Below are positions 1 through 8,521 of a stretch of DNA of 64,000 nucleotides, in pieces; position 1 is the first letter of the stretch; each line of letters opens with the position of its first letter. A program made the translations under genes and the position numbers. This stretch comes from Xanthomonas sp. DAR 80977 (GTDB lineage Bacteria > Pseudomonadota > Gammaproteobacteria > Xanthomonadales > Xanthomonadaceae), in assembly GCF_041240605.1 (NCBI RefSeq), contig NZ_CP162487.1, positions 3,603,001 through 3,667,000 of the forward strand, written 5' to 3'. The notes below the pieces were generated by a model that was not told the DNA's origin, made no database searches, and saw only the letters and a list, made by a program, of their open reading frames with translations.

Positions 1-1
1 C

Positions 2-325
2 AAGGTGCTGGACGCGCTGGCCGCGCAGGGCGCCAACCAGATCAACGGCCCGACCTTCGAGATCGACGATCCGGAACCGCTGTACGACCAGGCCCGGGTC
101 GATGCGCTGAAGAAGGCGCAGGCCCGCGCGCAGACCTACGCCAAGTCGCTGGGCCTGCGCGTGCGCCGCATCGTCAGCATCTCCGAAGGCAGCGGCGGCG
201 GCGTGCGCCCGGTGCCGATGATGCGCGCGATGGCGATGAAGGCGGAGATGGACAGCACCCCGGTGGCGGCCGGCGAGAGCAGCGTGTCGGTCAACCTGGA
301 CGTGGTGTTCGAACTGGGCAAGTAA
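2..325 (+). CDS. SIMPL-domain (DUF541) protein, C-terminal part
   Basis: Only the last 107 or so codons are present; the reading frame is already open at the window edge and ends with TAA at 323-325. The residues match the C-terminal part of the SIMPL/DUF541 family: a helix rich in K, A and R (DALKKAQARAQTYAKSLGL), then a strand region (VRRIVSISEGSGG) and a last strand (SVSVNLDVVFEL). Family members are mostly exported to the periplasm and some are linked to oxidative-stress defence, but no biochemical activity is established. A terminator-like hairpin follows 21 bases after the stop, so this gene probably ends its own transcript. The signal peptide, if any, lies outside the window. Confidence 0.8.
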   Translation, partial: KVLDALAAQGANQINGPTFEIDDPEPLYDQARVDALKKAQARAQTYAKSLGLRVRRIVSISEGSGGGVRPVPMMRAMAMKAEMDSTPVAAGESSVSVNLDVVFELGK

Positions 326-346
326 CCCCGGCCCCTGCATGGAGTG

Positions 347-379
347 CGACGGCGGCGCCTGCGGGCGCCGTCGTCGTTT
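347..379 (+). terminator. Rho-independent terminator candidate
   Basis: A 13-bp stem (347-359 with 364-376, one G-T pair) with a four-base loop is followed by TTT. It sits just after the SIMPL gene. The T tract is short, so strength is uncertain. Confidence 0.5.
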
Positions 380-561
380 CCGCGCCACGATCGCAGGAAC
401 GCGGCACCGGCAGTGCCGCCCCATGCCGGCGCTTGCCAGAGCGACGGCAACAGGTGCAATGTCGGAAGCGCCGACGGGCGCCGCATCGACCCCGTCCGCC
501 GCGCTGGCGCGTTTGGTCGTACCGCAAGTCCACAAGACGCTCTTCATCATGGAGGTGGATC

Positions 562-1233
562 ATGGTTCGCACGCAACTCCCCGCTCCCTCGTTCGGTATC
601 GACCTGTCGCGGATCCTGGCGCTCAGCGCCGCGATCGGCCTGCACCTGTTGGCCATGCTGCTGTTGCTGATCCCGCTCTCGCACGTGGCGCCGCCGCAGG
701 AACCGGCCAAGGCGAAACCGCGATGGCAGCAGCCGATCGTGGTGCCGATCACGCCGACCCCGCCGCAGCCCGTCACCAAGGTCGAGCCGCGACCCGTGAC
801 CCAGCCGCGGGTGCCGACCGCGGTACCGGACCCGATCCCGGTGCAGACGCCGCTGGCCGACGCCAGCCCGATGCCGATGCAGGACGCCAGCCCCGATCCG
901 GCGCCCGCCGTGGCCGAGCCGAGCGTGCCGCCCGGACCGGTCGGCGCACCGGTCGCCGGCGTGCAGCTGCAATACCTGCGTGCGCCGGCCCCGCCCTACC
1001 CGCGCGAGGCGTTGCGCGACGGCCTGCAGGGCAGCGTGCTGCTGCGCGTGCTGGTCGGCGTCGACGGCCAGCCGCTGGAGGTCACCATCGCCAAGAGCAG
1101 CGGCCACCGGATCCTCGACCAGGCCGCGCGCGAGCAGGTGCTGAAGCGCTGGAAGTTCCATGCTGCATTGCAGCAAGGGACGCCGGTTCAGGCTTACGGG
1201 CTGGTGCCGGTGGATTTTTCGCTGGGCCGTTGA
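562..1233 (+). CDS. TonB-family energy transducer protein
   Basis: A 223-residue protein with TonB architecture: a short cytoplasmic start, one membrane anchor at about residues 16-38 (LALSAAIGLHLLAMLLLLIP), a proline-rich periplasmic spacer to about residue 135, and a C-terminal TonB domain with the typical PPYPREAL motif and the GSVLLRVLV-DGQPLEV strand pair. TonB proteins carry proton-motive energy from ExbB/ExbD to outer-membrane receptors. The ATG at 562 is chosen because GGAGGT lies at 551-556. The reading frame stays open upstream to 433, but that extension is basic and unlike TonB. The next gene is a TonB-dependent receptor, 170 bp downstream, so the two may work together. No exbB or exbD is in the window. 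Confidence 0.85.
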   Translation: MVRTQLPAPSFGIDLSRILALSAAIGLHLLAMLLLLIPLSHVAPPQEPAKAKPRWQQPIVVPITPTPPQPVTKVEPRPVTQPRVPTAVPDPIPVQTPLADASPMPMQDASPDPAPAVAEPSVPPGPVGAPVAGVQLQYLRAPAPPYPREALRDGLQGSVLLRVLVGVDGQPLEVTIAKSSGHRILDQAAREQVLKRWKFHAALQQGTPVQAYGLVPVDFSLGR

Positions 1234-1332
1234 GGCAGCTGCCTCCGTCCCGCTGCGGCAGCCCGCAGCGGGACGGAAGCACATCCGGGATTCACTGAAA
1301 TTTCACAATAACTGCAACTACATGGCACGCGT

Positions 1333-1350
1333 CCGACCGAGACGGGTCGG
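1333..1350 (+). promoter_or_regulatory. Small hairpin in the receptor leader
   Basis: CCGACC (1333-1338) pairs with GGTCGG (1345-1350) about 55 bases before the receptor start codon. It may be part of the leader or only chance in GC-rich DNA. I see no convincing -10/-35 pair in 1234-1403. Confidence 0.25.
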
Positions 1351-1403
1351 CGCCCTTGCAATTCTTAGCCGTACAACTCGCGTTTCCAGTTAGGAGAGAA
1401 ACT

Positions 1404-4172
1404 GTGAACATCCAGAAACAACGGCGTGCGACCCGCCGCCTTGTCCTATGCGCGTGCGTGAGCAGCGCCCTCGCGACCGCCGCGGCAGTCCCGGCCTTCG
1501 CACAAGAAGCGGCCACCAATCTCGACCGCATCACCGTCACCGGCTCCAACATCCCCCGCACCAATACCGAAACGCCGTCGCCGGTCCAGGTGGTCACCCG
1601 CCAGGAGATCGACCGCACCGGCAAGACCACGGTGGCCGAATACCTGCAGACCCTGACCTCGGACGGTGCCGGCTCGATTCCCAAGAGCTTCGGCAACGGC
1701 TTCGCCGGCGGCGGCGCCGGCATCTCGCTGCGCGGCCTGGGCGCCGGCTCCACGCTGGTGCTGTTGAACGGCCGGCGCATGGCCACCTACGGCCTGGCCG
1801 ACGACGGCCAGAAGGTCTTCACCGACCTGAGCACCATCCCGCTGGACGCGGTCGAGCGGATCGACATCCTGAAGGACGGCGCCTCGGCGATCTACGGCTC
1901 CGACGCGATCGCCGGCGTGGTCAACATCATCCTGCGCAGCGATTTCGAAGGCGCGATCCTGCGCGGCTCCTACGGCATGTCCGGCGACAGCGACGGCAAC
2001 GCGCGCAAGGCCACCCTGACCGCCGGCACCGGCAACTTCGCCAGCGACGGCTGGAATGCGTTCTTCAGCCTGGACGTGGGCAAGACCGACGCGATCAAGA
2101 TCAGCGACCGCAAGGACCGCAAGTGGATCGGCACCGGCGACATCCGCCGCTACGGCTACGACGCCGCCGACGTGCAGTTCCTCACCGGCGCCTATCTCAG
2201 CGGCGGCACCGCCGGCGGCGCAGGCCCGAACGGCTCGGTGTTCAACAACGCTGCCACGCCGCAACTGGTGGCCCTGCCCGGTTGCGCCAGCGTCAGCACC
2301 ATCCCGGGCCAGACCGACGCCACCGCGCAGGCCCAGGGTTGCCTGGGCAACGCGGTCCAGCAGTTCCGCGACCTGAGCCCGGAGGAGGAATACGTCAACG
2401 TGTTCGGCCGCGCCAGCTTCGCCTTCGGCGAGGGCGGCGAGATCTACACCGAGATCGGCTACTCGAAGAAGGAGACCGTGTTCTCCAACACCCCGTCCGG
2501 CGTGTCCGGCGGCTGGGGCTATCCCGGCGGCCCGGTCAACGCCAACAGCGGCGCCGGCGCCACCGTGCTCTACGCCGGCCATCCCGACAATCCCCTGCCC
2601 TATGCCGCGCGCCTGCGCTACAGCGCCTGGGACGTGGGCCCGCGGGTCACCGACAACACCAACGAGTTCAACCGCTTCCTGGCCGGGGTCAAGGGCAACT
2701 GGGGCGAGTGGAGCTACGACACCGCCTACCTGCATTCGGGCACCGACCTGGTCAACAAGCGCACCGGCTTCCTGCGCTACAGCGCGGTGCAGTGCGTGCT
2801 GGGCAACCCGGCCTGTGCGGCCGGCACCTGGCGCATCGGCGACGACGCCGGGCTGAACTCGCAGGCCCTGTACGACTACATCTCGCCGACCATCAGCGCG
2901 CGCGCCAAGTCCAGCCTGGACATGTTCAACTTCACCGTCTCGCGCAGCCTGGCCGACCTGCAGGGCGGCCCGCTGGGCCTGGCGCTGGGCACCGAATGGC
3001 GCCGCACCAGCAACAGCCTGACCCCGCAGACCTACACCGACGTGGGCGACATCATCGGCCTGGGCTACTCGGCCTACGACGGCACCCAGAACGTCTACGC
3101 CGCCTACGCCGAGCTGTCGGCGCCGGTGCTGGAGCAACTGGAACTGTCGGCCGCGGTGCGCTACGACAAGTACGAGAGCGGCGACAGCAAGGCCACGCCG
3201 AAGCTGGGCGTGAAGTGGACCCCGGCCGAGTGGATCGCGCTGCGCGCCAGCTACGCCGAGGGCTTCCGCGCGCCGAATCCGGCCGAGAACGGCGACGGCG
3301 GCCTGGCCGCGTTCTCCAATGCGGTCGATCCGATCCGCTGCGCGATCGATCCGGCCAACGAATGCACCGCGCGCTCGGTGGCGATCATCACCCGCCCCAA
3401 TTCGGCGCTGACCCCGGAAGAGTCCAAGAGCTACTCGGTGGGCTTCGTGCTGCAGCCCACCGCCAGCACCTCGCTGACCGTGGACGCATGGGAGATCAAG
3501 CGCACCAACGAGATCGCGCAGGGCAACACGCGCGACGCGATCCTCGCCGGCGACGTGCTGCGCGACAGCAACGACATCGGCGGCGTGGCCAACAGCGGCA
3601 CCATCCTGGCGGTCAACACCGACTACGTGAACGCCAATTCCTCGCGCGTGCGCGGCATCGATACCGACATCCGCCAGACCTTCGCCATCGGTCCGGGCCA
3701 GCTGGAGCTGGACGCGCAGTGGAGCCATCTGCTCAAGTTCGAGCGCACCGAAGGCGACACCACCTACGACTACGTCGGCACCCACGGCAACTGCGACGTG
3801 ACCAACTGCATCGGCACCCCGCAGGACCGGATCAACGTCGGCAGCACCTGGAAGCAGGACAGCTGGAGCGTCAGCGGCGTGGTCAACTACATCTCCAGCA
3901 TCGAGAACAAGGACAGCCGCGGCGGCGACTATCTCGCGTTCTACGCCGACGGCAGCCCGGTCGAGAAGATCGCCTCGTTCACCACCTTCGACCTGTCCGG
4001 CCGCTGGAACGTCACCGAGGCGTTCGAACTCAACGCCTCGGTGCAGAACGTGTTCGACCGCATCGCGCCGCTGGATCCGTCCACCTACGGCGCGGTCAAC
4101 TACAACCCGCTGCACTACAGCGGCGCGGTCGGCCGCTATTTCACGCTCGGCGCGAAGTACACGTTCAACTGA
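1404..4172 (+). CDS. TonB-dependent outer-membrane receptor
   Basis: A 922-residue receptor. It starts at GTG 1404, preceded by TAGGAGAG. It has a signal peptide (positively charged start, hydrophobic core, cleavage near AFA-QEA), then the sequence LDRITVTGSNIPRT typical of the start of the plug, plug motifs (RGLGAGSTLVLLNGRR, DGASAIYGSDAIAGVVNII), a long beta-barrel, and a C-terminal strand ending in aromatic F (YFTLGAKYTFN) as expected for barrel insertion. The GASAIYGSDAIAGVVN pattern places it in the subfamily common in Xanthomonas and Caulobacter. The substrate cannot be told from the sequence. Alternative starts upstream (1356) would disrupt the signal peptide. A strong terminator follows. 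Confidence 0.93.
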   Translation: MNIQKQRRATRRLVLCACVSSALATAAAVPAFAQEAATNLDRITVTGSNIPRTNTETPSPVQVVTRQEIDRTGKTTVAEYLQTLTSDGAGSIPKSFGNGFAGGGAGISLRGLGAGSTLVLLNGRRMATYGLADDGQKVFTDLSTIPLDAVERIDILKDGASAIYGSDAIAGVVNIILRSDFEGAILRGSYGMSGDSDGNARKATLTAGTGNFASDGWNAFFSLDVGKTDAIKISDRKDRKWIGTGDIRRYGYDAADVQFLTGAYLSGGTAGGAGPNGSVFNNAATPQLVALPGCASVSTIPGQTDATAQAQGCLGNAVQQFRDLSPEEEYVNVFGRASFAFGEGGEIYTEIGYSKKETVFSNTPSGVSGGWGYPGGPVNANSGAGATVLYAGHPDNPLPYAARLRYSAWDVGPRVTDNTNEFNRFLAGVKGNWGEWSYDTAYLHSGTDLVNKRTGFLRYSAVQCVLGNPACAAGTWRIGDDAGLNSQALYDYISPTISARAKSSLDMFNFTVSRSLADLQGGPLGLALGTEWRRTSNSLTPQTYTDVGDIIGLGYSAYDGTQNVYAAYAELSAPVLEQLELSAAVRYDKYESGDSKATPKLGVKWTPAEWIALRASYAEGFRAPNPAENGDGGLAAFSNAVDPIRCAIDPANECTARSVAIITRPNSALTPEESKSYSVGFVLQPTASTSLTVDAWEIKRTNEIAQGNTRDAILAGDVLRDSNDIGGVANSGTILAVNTDYVNANSSRVRGIDTDIRQTFAIGPGQLELDAQWSHLLKFERTEGDTTYDYVGTHGNCDVTNCIGTPQDRINVGSTWKQDSWSVSGVVNYISSIENKDSRGGDYLAFYADGSPVEKIASFTTFDLSGRWNVTEAFELNASVQNVFDRIAPLDPSTYGAVNYNPLHYSGAVGRYFTLGAKYTFN

Positions 4173-4195
4173 GCGGACGCGTCGCGTTGCATCTC

Positions 4196-4222
4196 AAGCC
4201 CGGGCTCGTGCCCGGGCTTTTT
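4196..4222 (+). terminator. Rho-independent terminator of the receptor gene
   Basis: AAGCCCGGG (4196-4204) pairs perfectly with CCCGGGCTT (4211-4219) around a six-base loop, and a run of T follows (4218-4222). It lies 23 bases after the receptor stop and before the convergent rlmH gene. Confidence 0.9.
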
Positions 4223-4338
4223 CGTTGGTGCAGGTACGCATCGAGGTTCGGCGTTGTCGACCGCGGCGGCGCGCGCCGAAGCGCAACGCGCGCGGGCGAC
4301 CGGGCCGCGTGCGAGCATCGGCGCTCAGCGCTCAGCGC

Positions 4339-4809
4339 TCAGGCGCGATGGTAGGGATGGTTGGCCAGCATCGCCGCGGCGCGGTACAGCTGTTCGGCCA
4401 CCACCAGCCGCACCAGCATGTGCGGCAGGGTCAGCGGCCCCAGCGACCAGGATTCGCTGGCCACCGCCAGCACCTCGGGCGAATGGCCTTCGGGGCCGCC
4501 GATCAGCAGCGCAAGATCGCGGCCCTGCCCGCGCCAATGTTCCATGCGCTGCGCCAGCTGTTCGGAACTGTGCTGCTTGCCGGGCACGTCCAGCGCCACC
4601 ACCAGCGCGTTCTTCGGCAGCGCGGCGAGCACGCGGCGGCCTTCGTCCTCGATCGCGCGCTGCGCGTCGCGGCCCTTGCCGCGCAGGCCGGGTTCGATCT
4701 CGACCAGGTCCAGCGGCAGCCAGTGCGACAGGCGCTTGCGGTATTCGGCGAAGCCCTGCGCGACCCAGGCGGGCGCGCGTTCGCCGGTGGCGATGAGTCT
4801 GCATTTCAT
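4339..4809 (-). CDS. rlmH: 23S rRNA (pseudouridine1915-N3)-methyltransferase RlmH
   Basis: A 156-residue SPOUT-fold methyltransferase, the usual length for RlmH. It methylates N3 of pseudouridine 1915 in helix 69 of 23S rRNA using S-adenosylmethionine, acting on assembled 70S ribosomes. Visible family motifs are LLIGGPEGHS (SAM-binding knot), LPHMLVRLVVAEQLYRA and the C-terminal HPYHR. It is the last gene of the minus-strand cluster with rsfS and nadD, the same neighbourhood as in Escherichia coli (rsfS-rlmH). About 180 bp separate it from the upstream J-like gene, and that gap holds a short palindromic repeat. Confidence 0.95.
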   Translation of the reverse strand: MKCRLIATGERAPAWVAQGFAEYRKRLSHWLPLDLVEIEPGLRGKGRDAQRAIEDEGRRVLAALPKNALVVALDVPGKQHSSEQLAQRMEHWRGQGRDLALLIGGPEGHSPEVLAVASESWSLGPLTLPHMLVRLVVAEQLYRAAAMLANHPYHRA

Positions 4810-4890
4810 GCAGGCATGATAGCGCTGGCGCGGCGAAGCGATCGGCGCGCGGCCATGCCGCCCTGGCCGTGAAGCAGGCCCGATGCCCCT

Positions 4891-4913
4891 GTAGGAGCGG
4901 CTTCAGCCGCGAC
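4891..4913. repeat. Single REP-like palindromic unit
   Basis: GTAGGAGCGGCTTCAGCCGC followed by GAC, the same unit that makes up each arm of the long palindrome at 18262-18331. Its core, GCGGCTTCAGCCGC, is itself a hairpin. It lies in the 181-bp gap between rlmH and the J-like gene. Confidence 0.75.
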
Positions 4914-4990
4914 AGATTCTTGCCGGTCACGCCCGGTACGCGCCATGGCCAGAGCATCGGCCATCGCACTCCGACGAATCTGCGAACCCG

Positions 4991-6151
4991 CTACCCGTCG
5001 CGTTGCGCGTCGTCCAGCATGGCCTGGAACAGCATGGCTTCGTGCGAGATGTCCGGCAGCGGCAGCGGCTGCCGCCTGAGCCAGTGCCGCAGCGTCGGCG
5101 CCTGTTGCAGCTCGCGCAGGTCCTCGGCCAGTGCGTCGATCTCGTCCTGCAGCGCACGCTTGATCTCGGCCATCGCCGCATTCAAGCGTTCCGGCTTGAG
5201 CCGGCGCGTGCCGAACACCGCGTAGTCGGCCTTGAACGCGGCATCGATCCGCCGCAGTTCGTCCTGGGTGGCCTGCAATTGTTCGCCGAGCATGCGGTTG
5301 TAACGCTCGATGCGCGGTTCGGCCATCGCCGCCAGCGCCGCGGCGTCGAGCTGGCCGGCCTGCACCTGCAATTCCAGCAGGCCGAGCAGGTCGGCGTCGG
5401 CATGGGCCGCATTGAGCCGCTGCATCAGCACGGTCTTGCGCTCGCGCTGCAGCGGATCGGCCTCGCGGTCCGGATGCAGCGCCGCGGCCAGCCGGCGGTA
5501 CAGCTCGCGCAGCGCGCGCTGCGGATCGAACGCCGGCAGCGCCGCCGCGGCGCGCTGCGCCTTCTTCGCCTTGCGCGCGGCGGCTGCGGCCTGGGTCTGC
5601 CGGCAACGCTGCTGCAAGCGCTCGAACACCGCCTGCGGCGACGCCAGGTACGGCATCGCATCGGCGTCCACGCCGAAGTGCGCGGCGATCAGTGCGCGCA
5701 GCGCCGCGTCCGAGGCGGCGATGCGTGCGTCGTAGGAAGTCTCCGCGTGGCGGTCGTAGAGCGGCTTGAGTTCATGCAGGCCGGCGTCGTCGAGCAAGGG
5801 CTCGGTCAGCGCGCAAATCTGCGCCGACAGCGCGGCGCGCTCGCTCTTGCCCAGCTTCTGCGCCATGCCCGCGGCATCCAGCGCCAGCACGCGCTCGGCG
5901 TGCAGCTGGTCGCGCCGCTGCAGCAAGGGCTGCACCTGTTCGTGGAAGCGCTGCTGCCAGCGCGGCAAGGCCTGGCGCCAGGCGGCCAGTTCGCCGCGGC
6001 TGCGCTCCAACTGCACGACCAAGCTGTCGAAGCGCTCGCCGGCGGCGCTGCGCAGCGCCTTGCCGGCGGCCGGCAGTGCGGCCGACAGGGTCAGGCCCGG
6101 GCTTGCCTCCGCCACCGGCGCGTCGTCGCGCCGGGGCGTTTGATCAGGCAT
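4991..6151 (-). CDS. J-domain-like protein (putative DnaJ-type co-chaperone)
   Basis: A 386-residue, helix-rich, mostly soluble protein with no signal peptide. Near residue 235 it has [14 protein letters not shown], the helix II-HPD signature of J domains, followed by a helix III-like [16 protein letters not shown]. The domain is in the middle of the protein, flanked by long charged helices, unlike classic DnaJ, which has it at the N-terminus. J proteins stimulate the ATPase of Hsp70; the HPD triad is the essential part, and it is intact here. The first eight bases overlap the end of rsfS (6144-6151), so translation is probably coupled. The client is unknown. Confidence 0.75.
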   Translation of the reverse strand: MPDQTPRRDDAPVAEASPGLTLSAALPAAGKALRSAAGERFDSLVVQLERSRGELAAWRQALPRWQQRFHEQVQPLLQRRDQLHAERVLALDAAGMAQKLGKSERAALSAQICALTEPLLDDAGLHELKPLYDRHAETSYDARIAASDAALRALIAAHFGVDADAMPYLASPQAVFERLQQRCRQTQAAAAARKAKKAQRAAAALPAFDPQRALRELYRRLAAALHPDREADPLQRERKTVLMQRLNAAHADADLLGLLELQVQAGQLDAAALAAMAEPRIERYNRMLGEQLQATQDELRRIDAAFKADYAVFGTRRLKPERLNAAMAEIKRALQDEIDALAEDLRELQQAPTLRHWLRRQPLPLPDISHEAMLFQAMLDDAQRDG

Positions 6152-6557
6152 CGCGCGCGTCGTCGTCCGCGTCGCTCGGCGGCTGGTCGCCGACCGTCCA
6201 CAACCGCTCCAGCGCATAGAACTCGCGCACCCGCGGCAGCATCACGTGCACCACCACGTCGCCGAGATCGACCAGCACCCACTCGGCCTCGCGCTCGCCT
6301 TCCACGCCCAGCGGCATCACGTCCAGCTTCTTGGCGTGCTTGATCACTTCGTCGGCGATCGACTTGACGTGGCGGGTGGAGGTGCCGGACACCACGATCA
6401 TGTAGTCGGTGACGCTGGACTTGCCGCGCACGTCGATTTCCACCGCGTCCTTGGCCTTGAGTTCCTCCAGCGCGTTGCGGACGTGGGCGAGCAGCACCGG
6501 CAACGGCGGCGGCGGATTGGGGAGTTGGGTCTTGATGACGTGGGCTTGACTGGACAA
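6144..6557 (-). CDS. rsfS: Ribosomal silencing factor RsfS
   Basis: A 137-residue RsfS/Iojap protein. It binds L14 of the 50S subunit and blocks joining to 30S in starvation. The core is seen as [39 protein letters not shown] and [31 protein letters not shown]. The longest frame begins at a TTG (6557), and no ATG is available before the core, so TTG or an internal GTG must be used; I keep TTG. The C-terminus is acidic. It lies 55 bp after nadD in the same direction and overlaps the J-like gene. Confidence 0.93.
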   Translation of the reverse strand: MSSQAHVIKTQLPNPPPPLPVLLAHVRNALEELKAKDAVEIDVRGKSSVTDYMIVVSGTSTRHVKSIADEVIKHAKKLDVMPLGVEGEREAEWVLVDLGDVVVHVMLPRVREFYALERLWTVGDQPPSDADDDARDA

Positions 6558-6612
6558 AGGTGCGAACTCGATGGAATGGGCGAATTATAGGGAACTGCGC
6601 GAAGTCGCGTAT

Positions 6613-7407
6613 TCAGCTGGCGGGCGCGGCGGCCGGCGCATACAGCCCGGCGGCGCGGATGTAGTCCGCCACCGGGGCCGGCACCAGTCCCGCCCAGTCG
6701 TCGCCGGCGGCGATGCGCTCGCGCACCTGGCTGGCCGATTCGCTGCGCAGCGGCTGCCGCAGGCACCACAGCAGGCCGCCCGGCGCGGTCGCCAGCGCCT
6801 GCGGCGACGCGGCCCAGCGCCCGGCCACCGCCTGCGCCAGCTCAGCCGGCAAGGCGCGCTCCCAGCCGCTGCCGGCGCGGTCGGCGACGACCAGGTGCGC
6901 CGCGTCGAGCAGGCCGCGCCAGTCGCGCCAGCCGGTGAAACCGACGAAGCTGTCGGCGCCGATCAGCAGCGCCAGCGGCGCGGCGGCGCCGAGCTCGGCG
7001 CGCAGTTCGCGCACCGTGTCGATGCTGTACGAGGCCACGCCGGGCCGCGCCAGCGCGCGCTGCAGCTCGTGCCGGTCCAGCAGCAGCCCCGCCTCGCCGG
7101 CGATGGCCAGCGCCAGCATCTCGCAGCGCTGCCGCGCGTTGGCCCCCGGCGCCTCGCGGTGCGGCGGATCGGCCGCCGGCATCAGCCGCACCGGCACCCC
7201 GAACGCATCGCGCGCCGCCCGCGCGATCGCCAGGTGGCCGTTGTGGATGGGGTCGAAGGTGCCGCCGTAGATCAGGTTGAGCGGCCGGGATTGGGGATTC
7301 GGGATTGGGGATTCGTCAACGGCGGCAACTTCTGCGCGGACATCCGACGCCACGGGATCGCCGCTGTTGCCAATCCCGAATCCCGAATCCCCAATCCCGG
7401 CGGTCAT
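6613..7407 (-). CDS. nadD: Nicotinate-nucleotide adenylyltransferase with repeat-derived N-terminus
   Basis: NadD makes nicotinate adenine dinucleotide from nicotinate mononucleotide and ATP in NAD synthesis. The nucleotidyltransferase core begins at about residue 45 with LIYGGTFDPIHNGHL (HxGH active site), followed by PAADPPHR and LLIGADSF, and ends with SESASQVRERI near the position of the usual ISSTxIR motif. Core length is about 220 residues, as expected. The ATG at 7407 overlaps the holA stop (ATGA). This start adds about 44 residues encoded by an inverted repeat element (7285-7400), giving SPIPNPQS just before the core. The only other plausible start is a GTG near 7353, still inside the element. 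Neither ATG, GTG nor TTG occurs between the inner arm and the core. Confidence 0.93.
   Translation of the reverse strand: MTAGIGDSGFGIGNSGDPVASDVRAEVAAVDESPIPNPQSRPLNLIYGGTFDPIHNGHLAIARAARDAFGVPVRLMPAADPPHREAPGANARQRCEMLALAIAGEAGLLLDRHELQRALARPGVASYSIDTVRELRAELGAAAPLALLIGADSFVGFTGWRDWRGLLDAAHLVVADRAGSGWERALPAELAQAVAGRWAASPQALATAPGGLLWCLRQPLRSESASQVRERIAAGDDWAGLVPAPVADYIRAAGLYAPAAAPAS
7285..7400. repeat. Heptamer-arm inverted repeat element inside nadD
   Basis: Arm A (7285-7315) is CCGG followed by GGATT(G/C)GG-type heptamers; arm B (7370-7400) is its near-perfect reverse complement. The 54-base centre is unique. The whole element lies between the holA stop and the NadD catalytic core and is translated in an open frame. 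Related elements lie at 25631, 27888, 40688 and 44721. Confidence 0.85.
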
Positions 7408-8438
7408 ACCACCAACAACCGCACCGCCCGCGCCTCGGCGATGGCCAGCAGCAGGCGCTCCAGCGCGACCCAGGCGTCGCCGTCGGCGCGGCCCTTGGCG
7501 ATGCGGTCGATGCGTCCGGCCTCGGCGGCGAAGCGTTCCCAGCGGCGCGGTTCGGCATGCCGCTGCAGGGCGCGCTTGAACGGCGCCTGGCGCGATTCCC
7601 AGATGCCCTGCCCCTTCATCTCCGCGGCCAGGTTGCCGCCGGCCGCCTGCACCTTGGCCAGCGCCGCGGTGCGCAGCAGTTCCTTGATCAGGATCGGCAG
7701 CAGCGCGGCCACCGCCTCGCCCTCGGCGCGCAGGCCGGCGAGCATGCGCCCGACCGCCGGCGCCTGCCCGGCCAGGGTGGCTTCGGCCAGGCGGAACACG
7801 TCGTAGCGCGCGGCATCGGCGACCAGCGACTCCATCGCCGCCACGTCCAGGCTGTGCCCGTCGGCCAGCAGCGCCAGCTTGTCGATCTCCTGCGCGGCCG
7901 CCAGCAGGTTGCCCTCGACCCGCTCGGCCAGGCGCTGCACCGCGCCGGCATCGGCGCGCAGGCCCTTGCTGCGCAGGCGGCGCTCGATCCAGTCGCCCAG
8001 TTCGTGCGGCTTGATCGCCCAGGCCACCGCGATCACCCCGATGCGGCCGACCGCGTCGGCCCACTTGCCCTGGTGCGCCTTGCTCCATTCGTTGCAGGTG
8101 ACCAGCAGCACCACGTCCGGCGGCGGATCGGCGCAGAACGCGCTGATCACCTCGCCGCCTTCCTTGCCAGGCTTGCCGCTGGGCAGGCGCAGTTCGATCA
8201 GCCGGCGCGGGCTGAACAGGCTCGGCGCATTGAAGCTGGAATACAGCTGGCTCCAGTCGAAATCGCGGCCGTCGGCGTCGAACACCTCGCGCTCGCCGAT
8301 GCCTTCGGCGCGCGCGCGCGCGCGCACCGCGTCGGCGGCCTCGAGCACGCGCAGGGTTTCCGGGCCGGCGATCAGGTAGACCGGATGCAGCGGCTGCGAC
8401 GCCGGCTGGGTGGCGAGTTGTTCGGGACGCAATTCCAT
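7404..8438 (-). CDS. holA: DNA polymerase III subunit delta
   Basis: A 344-residue protein, the same size as E. coli HolA (343). Delta is the clamp-loader subunit that opens the beta sliding clamp. The N-terminal part has PVYLIAGPETLRVLEAADAVRARA and FDWSQLYSSFNAPSLFSPRRLIELRLPSGKPG, typical of the delta nucleotide-fold domain; the C-terminal collar helices include RADGDAWVALERLLLAIA. It lies between lptE and nadD, as in many Gammaproteobacteria, and shares an ATGA overlap with nadD. Confidence 0.95.
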   Translation of the reverse strand: MELRPEQLATQPASQPLHPVYLIAGPETLRVLEAADAVRARARAEGIGEREVFDADGRDFDWSQLYSSFNAPSLFSPRRLIELRLPSGKPGKEGGEVISAFCADPPPDVVLLVTCNEWSKAHQGKWADAVGRIGVIAVAWAIKPHELGDWIERRLRSKGLRADAGAVQRLAERVEGNLLAAAQEIDKLALLADGHSLDVAAMESLVADAARYDVFRLAEATLAGQAPAVGRMLAGLRAEGEAVAALLPILIKELLRTAALAKVQAAGGNLAAEMKGQGIWESRQAPFKRALQRHAEPRRWERFAAEAGRIDRIAKGRADGDAWVALERLLLAIAEARAVRLLVV

Positions 8439-8521
8439 GGTGACAGCCTAAGGCCTGTTGCGCGCCGCCGGCGGGTCGCCCGAGACGGGCGAGCGACGGG
8501 CGGCGGGCGGCAGCCGACCGA

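Noticed and set aside
1446..4115. A very long open frame on the minus strand opposite the TonB-dependent receptor
   Set aside because: It is a shadow frame of GC-rich coding DNA. Its translation is low-complexity (rich in A, R, G, V) and has no domain, while the plus strand has a clear receptor.
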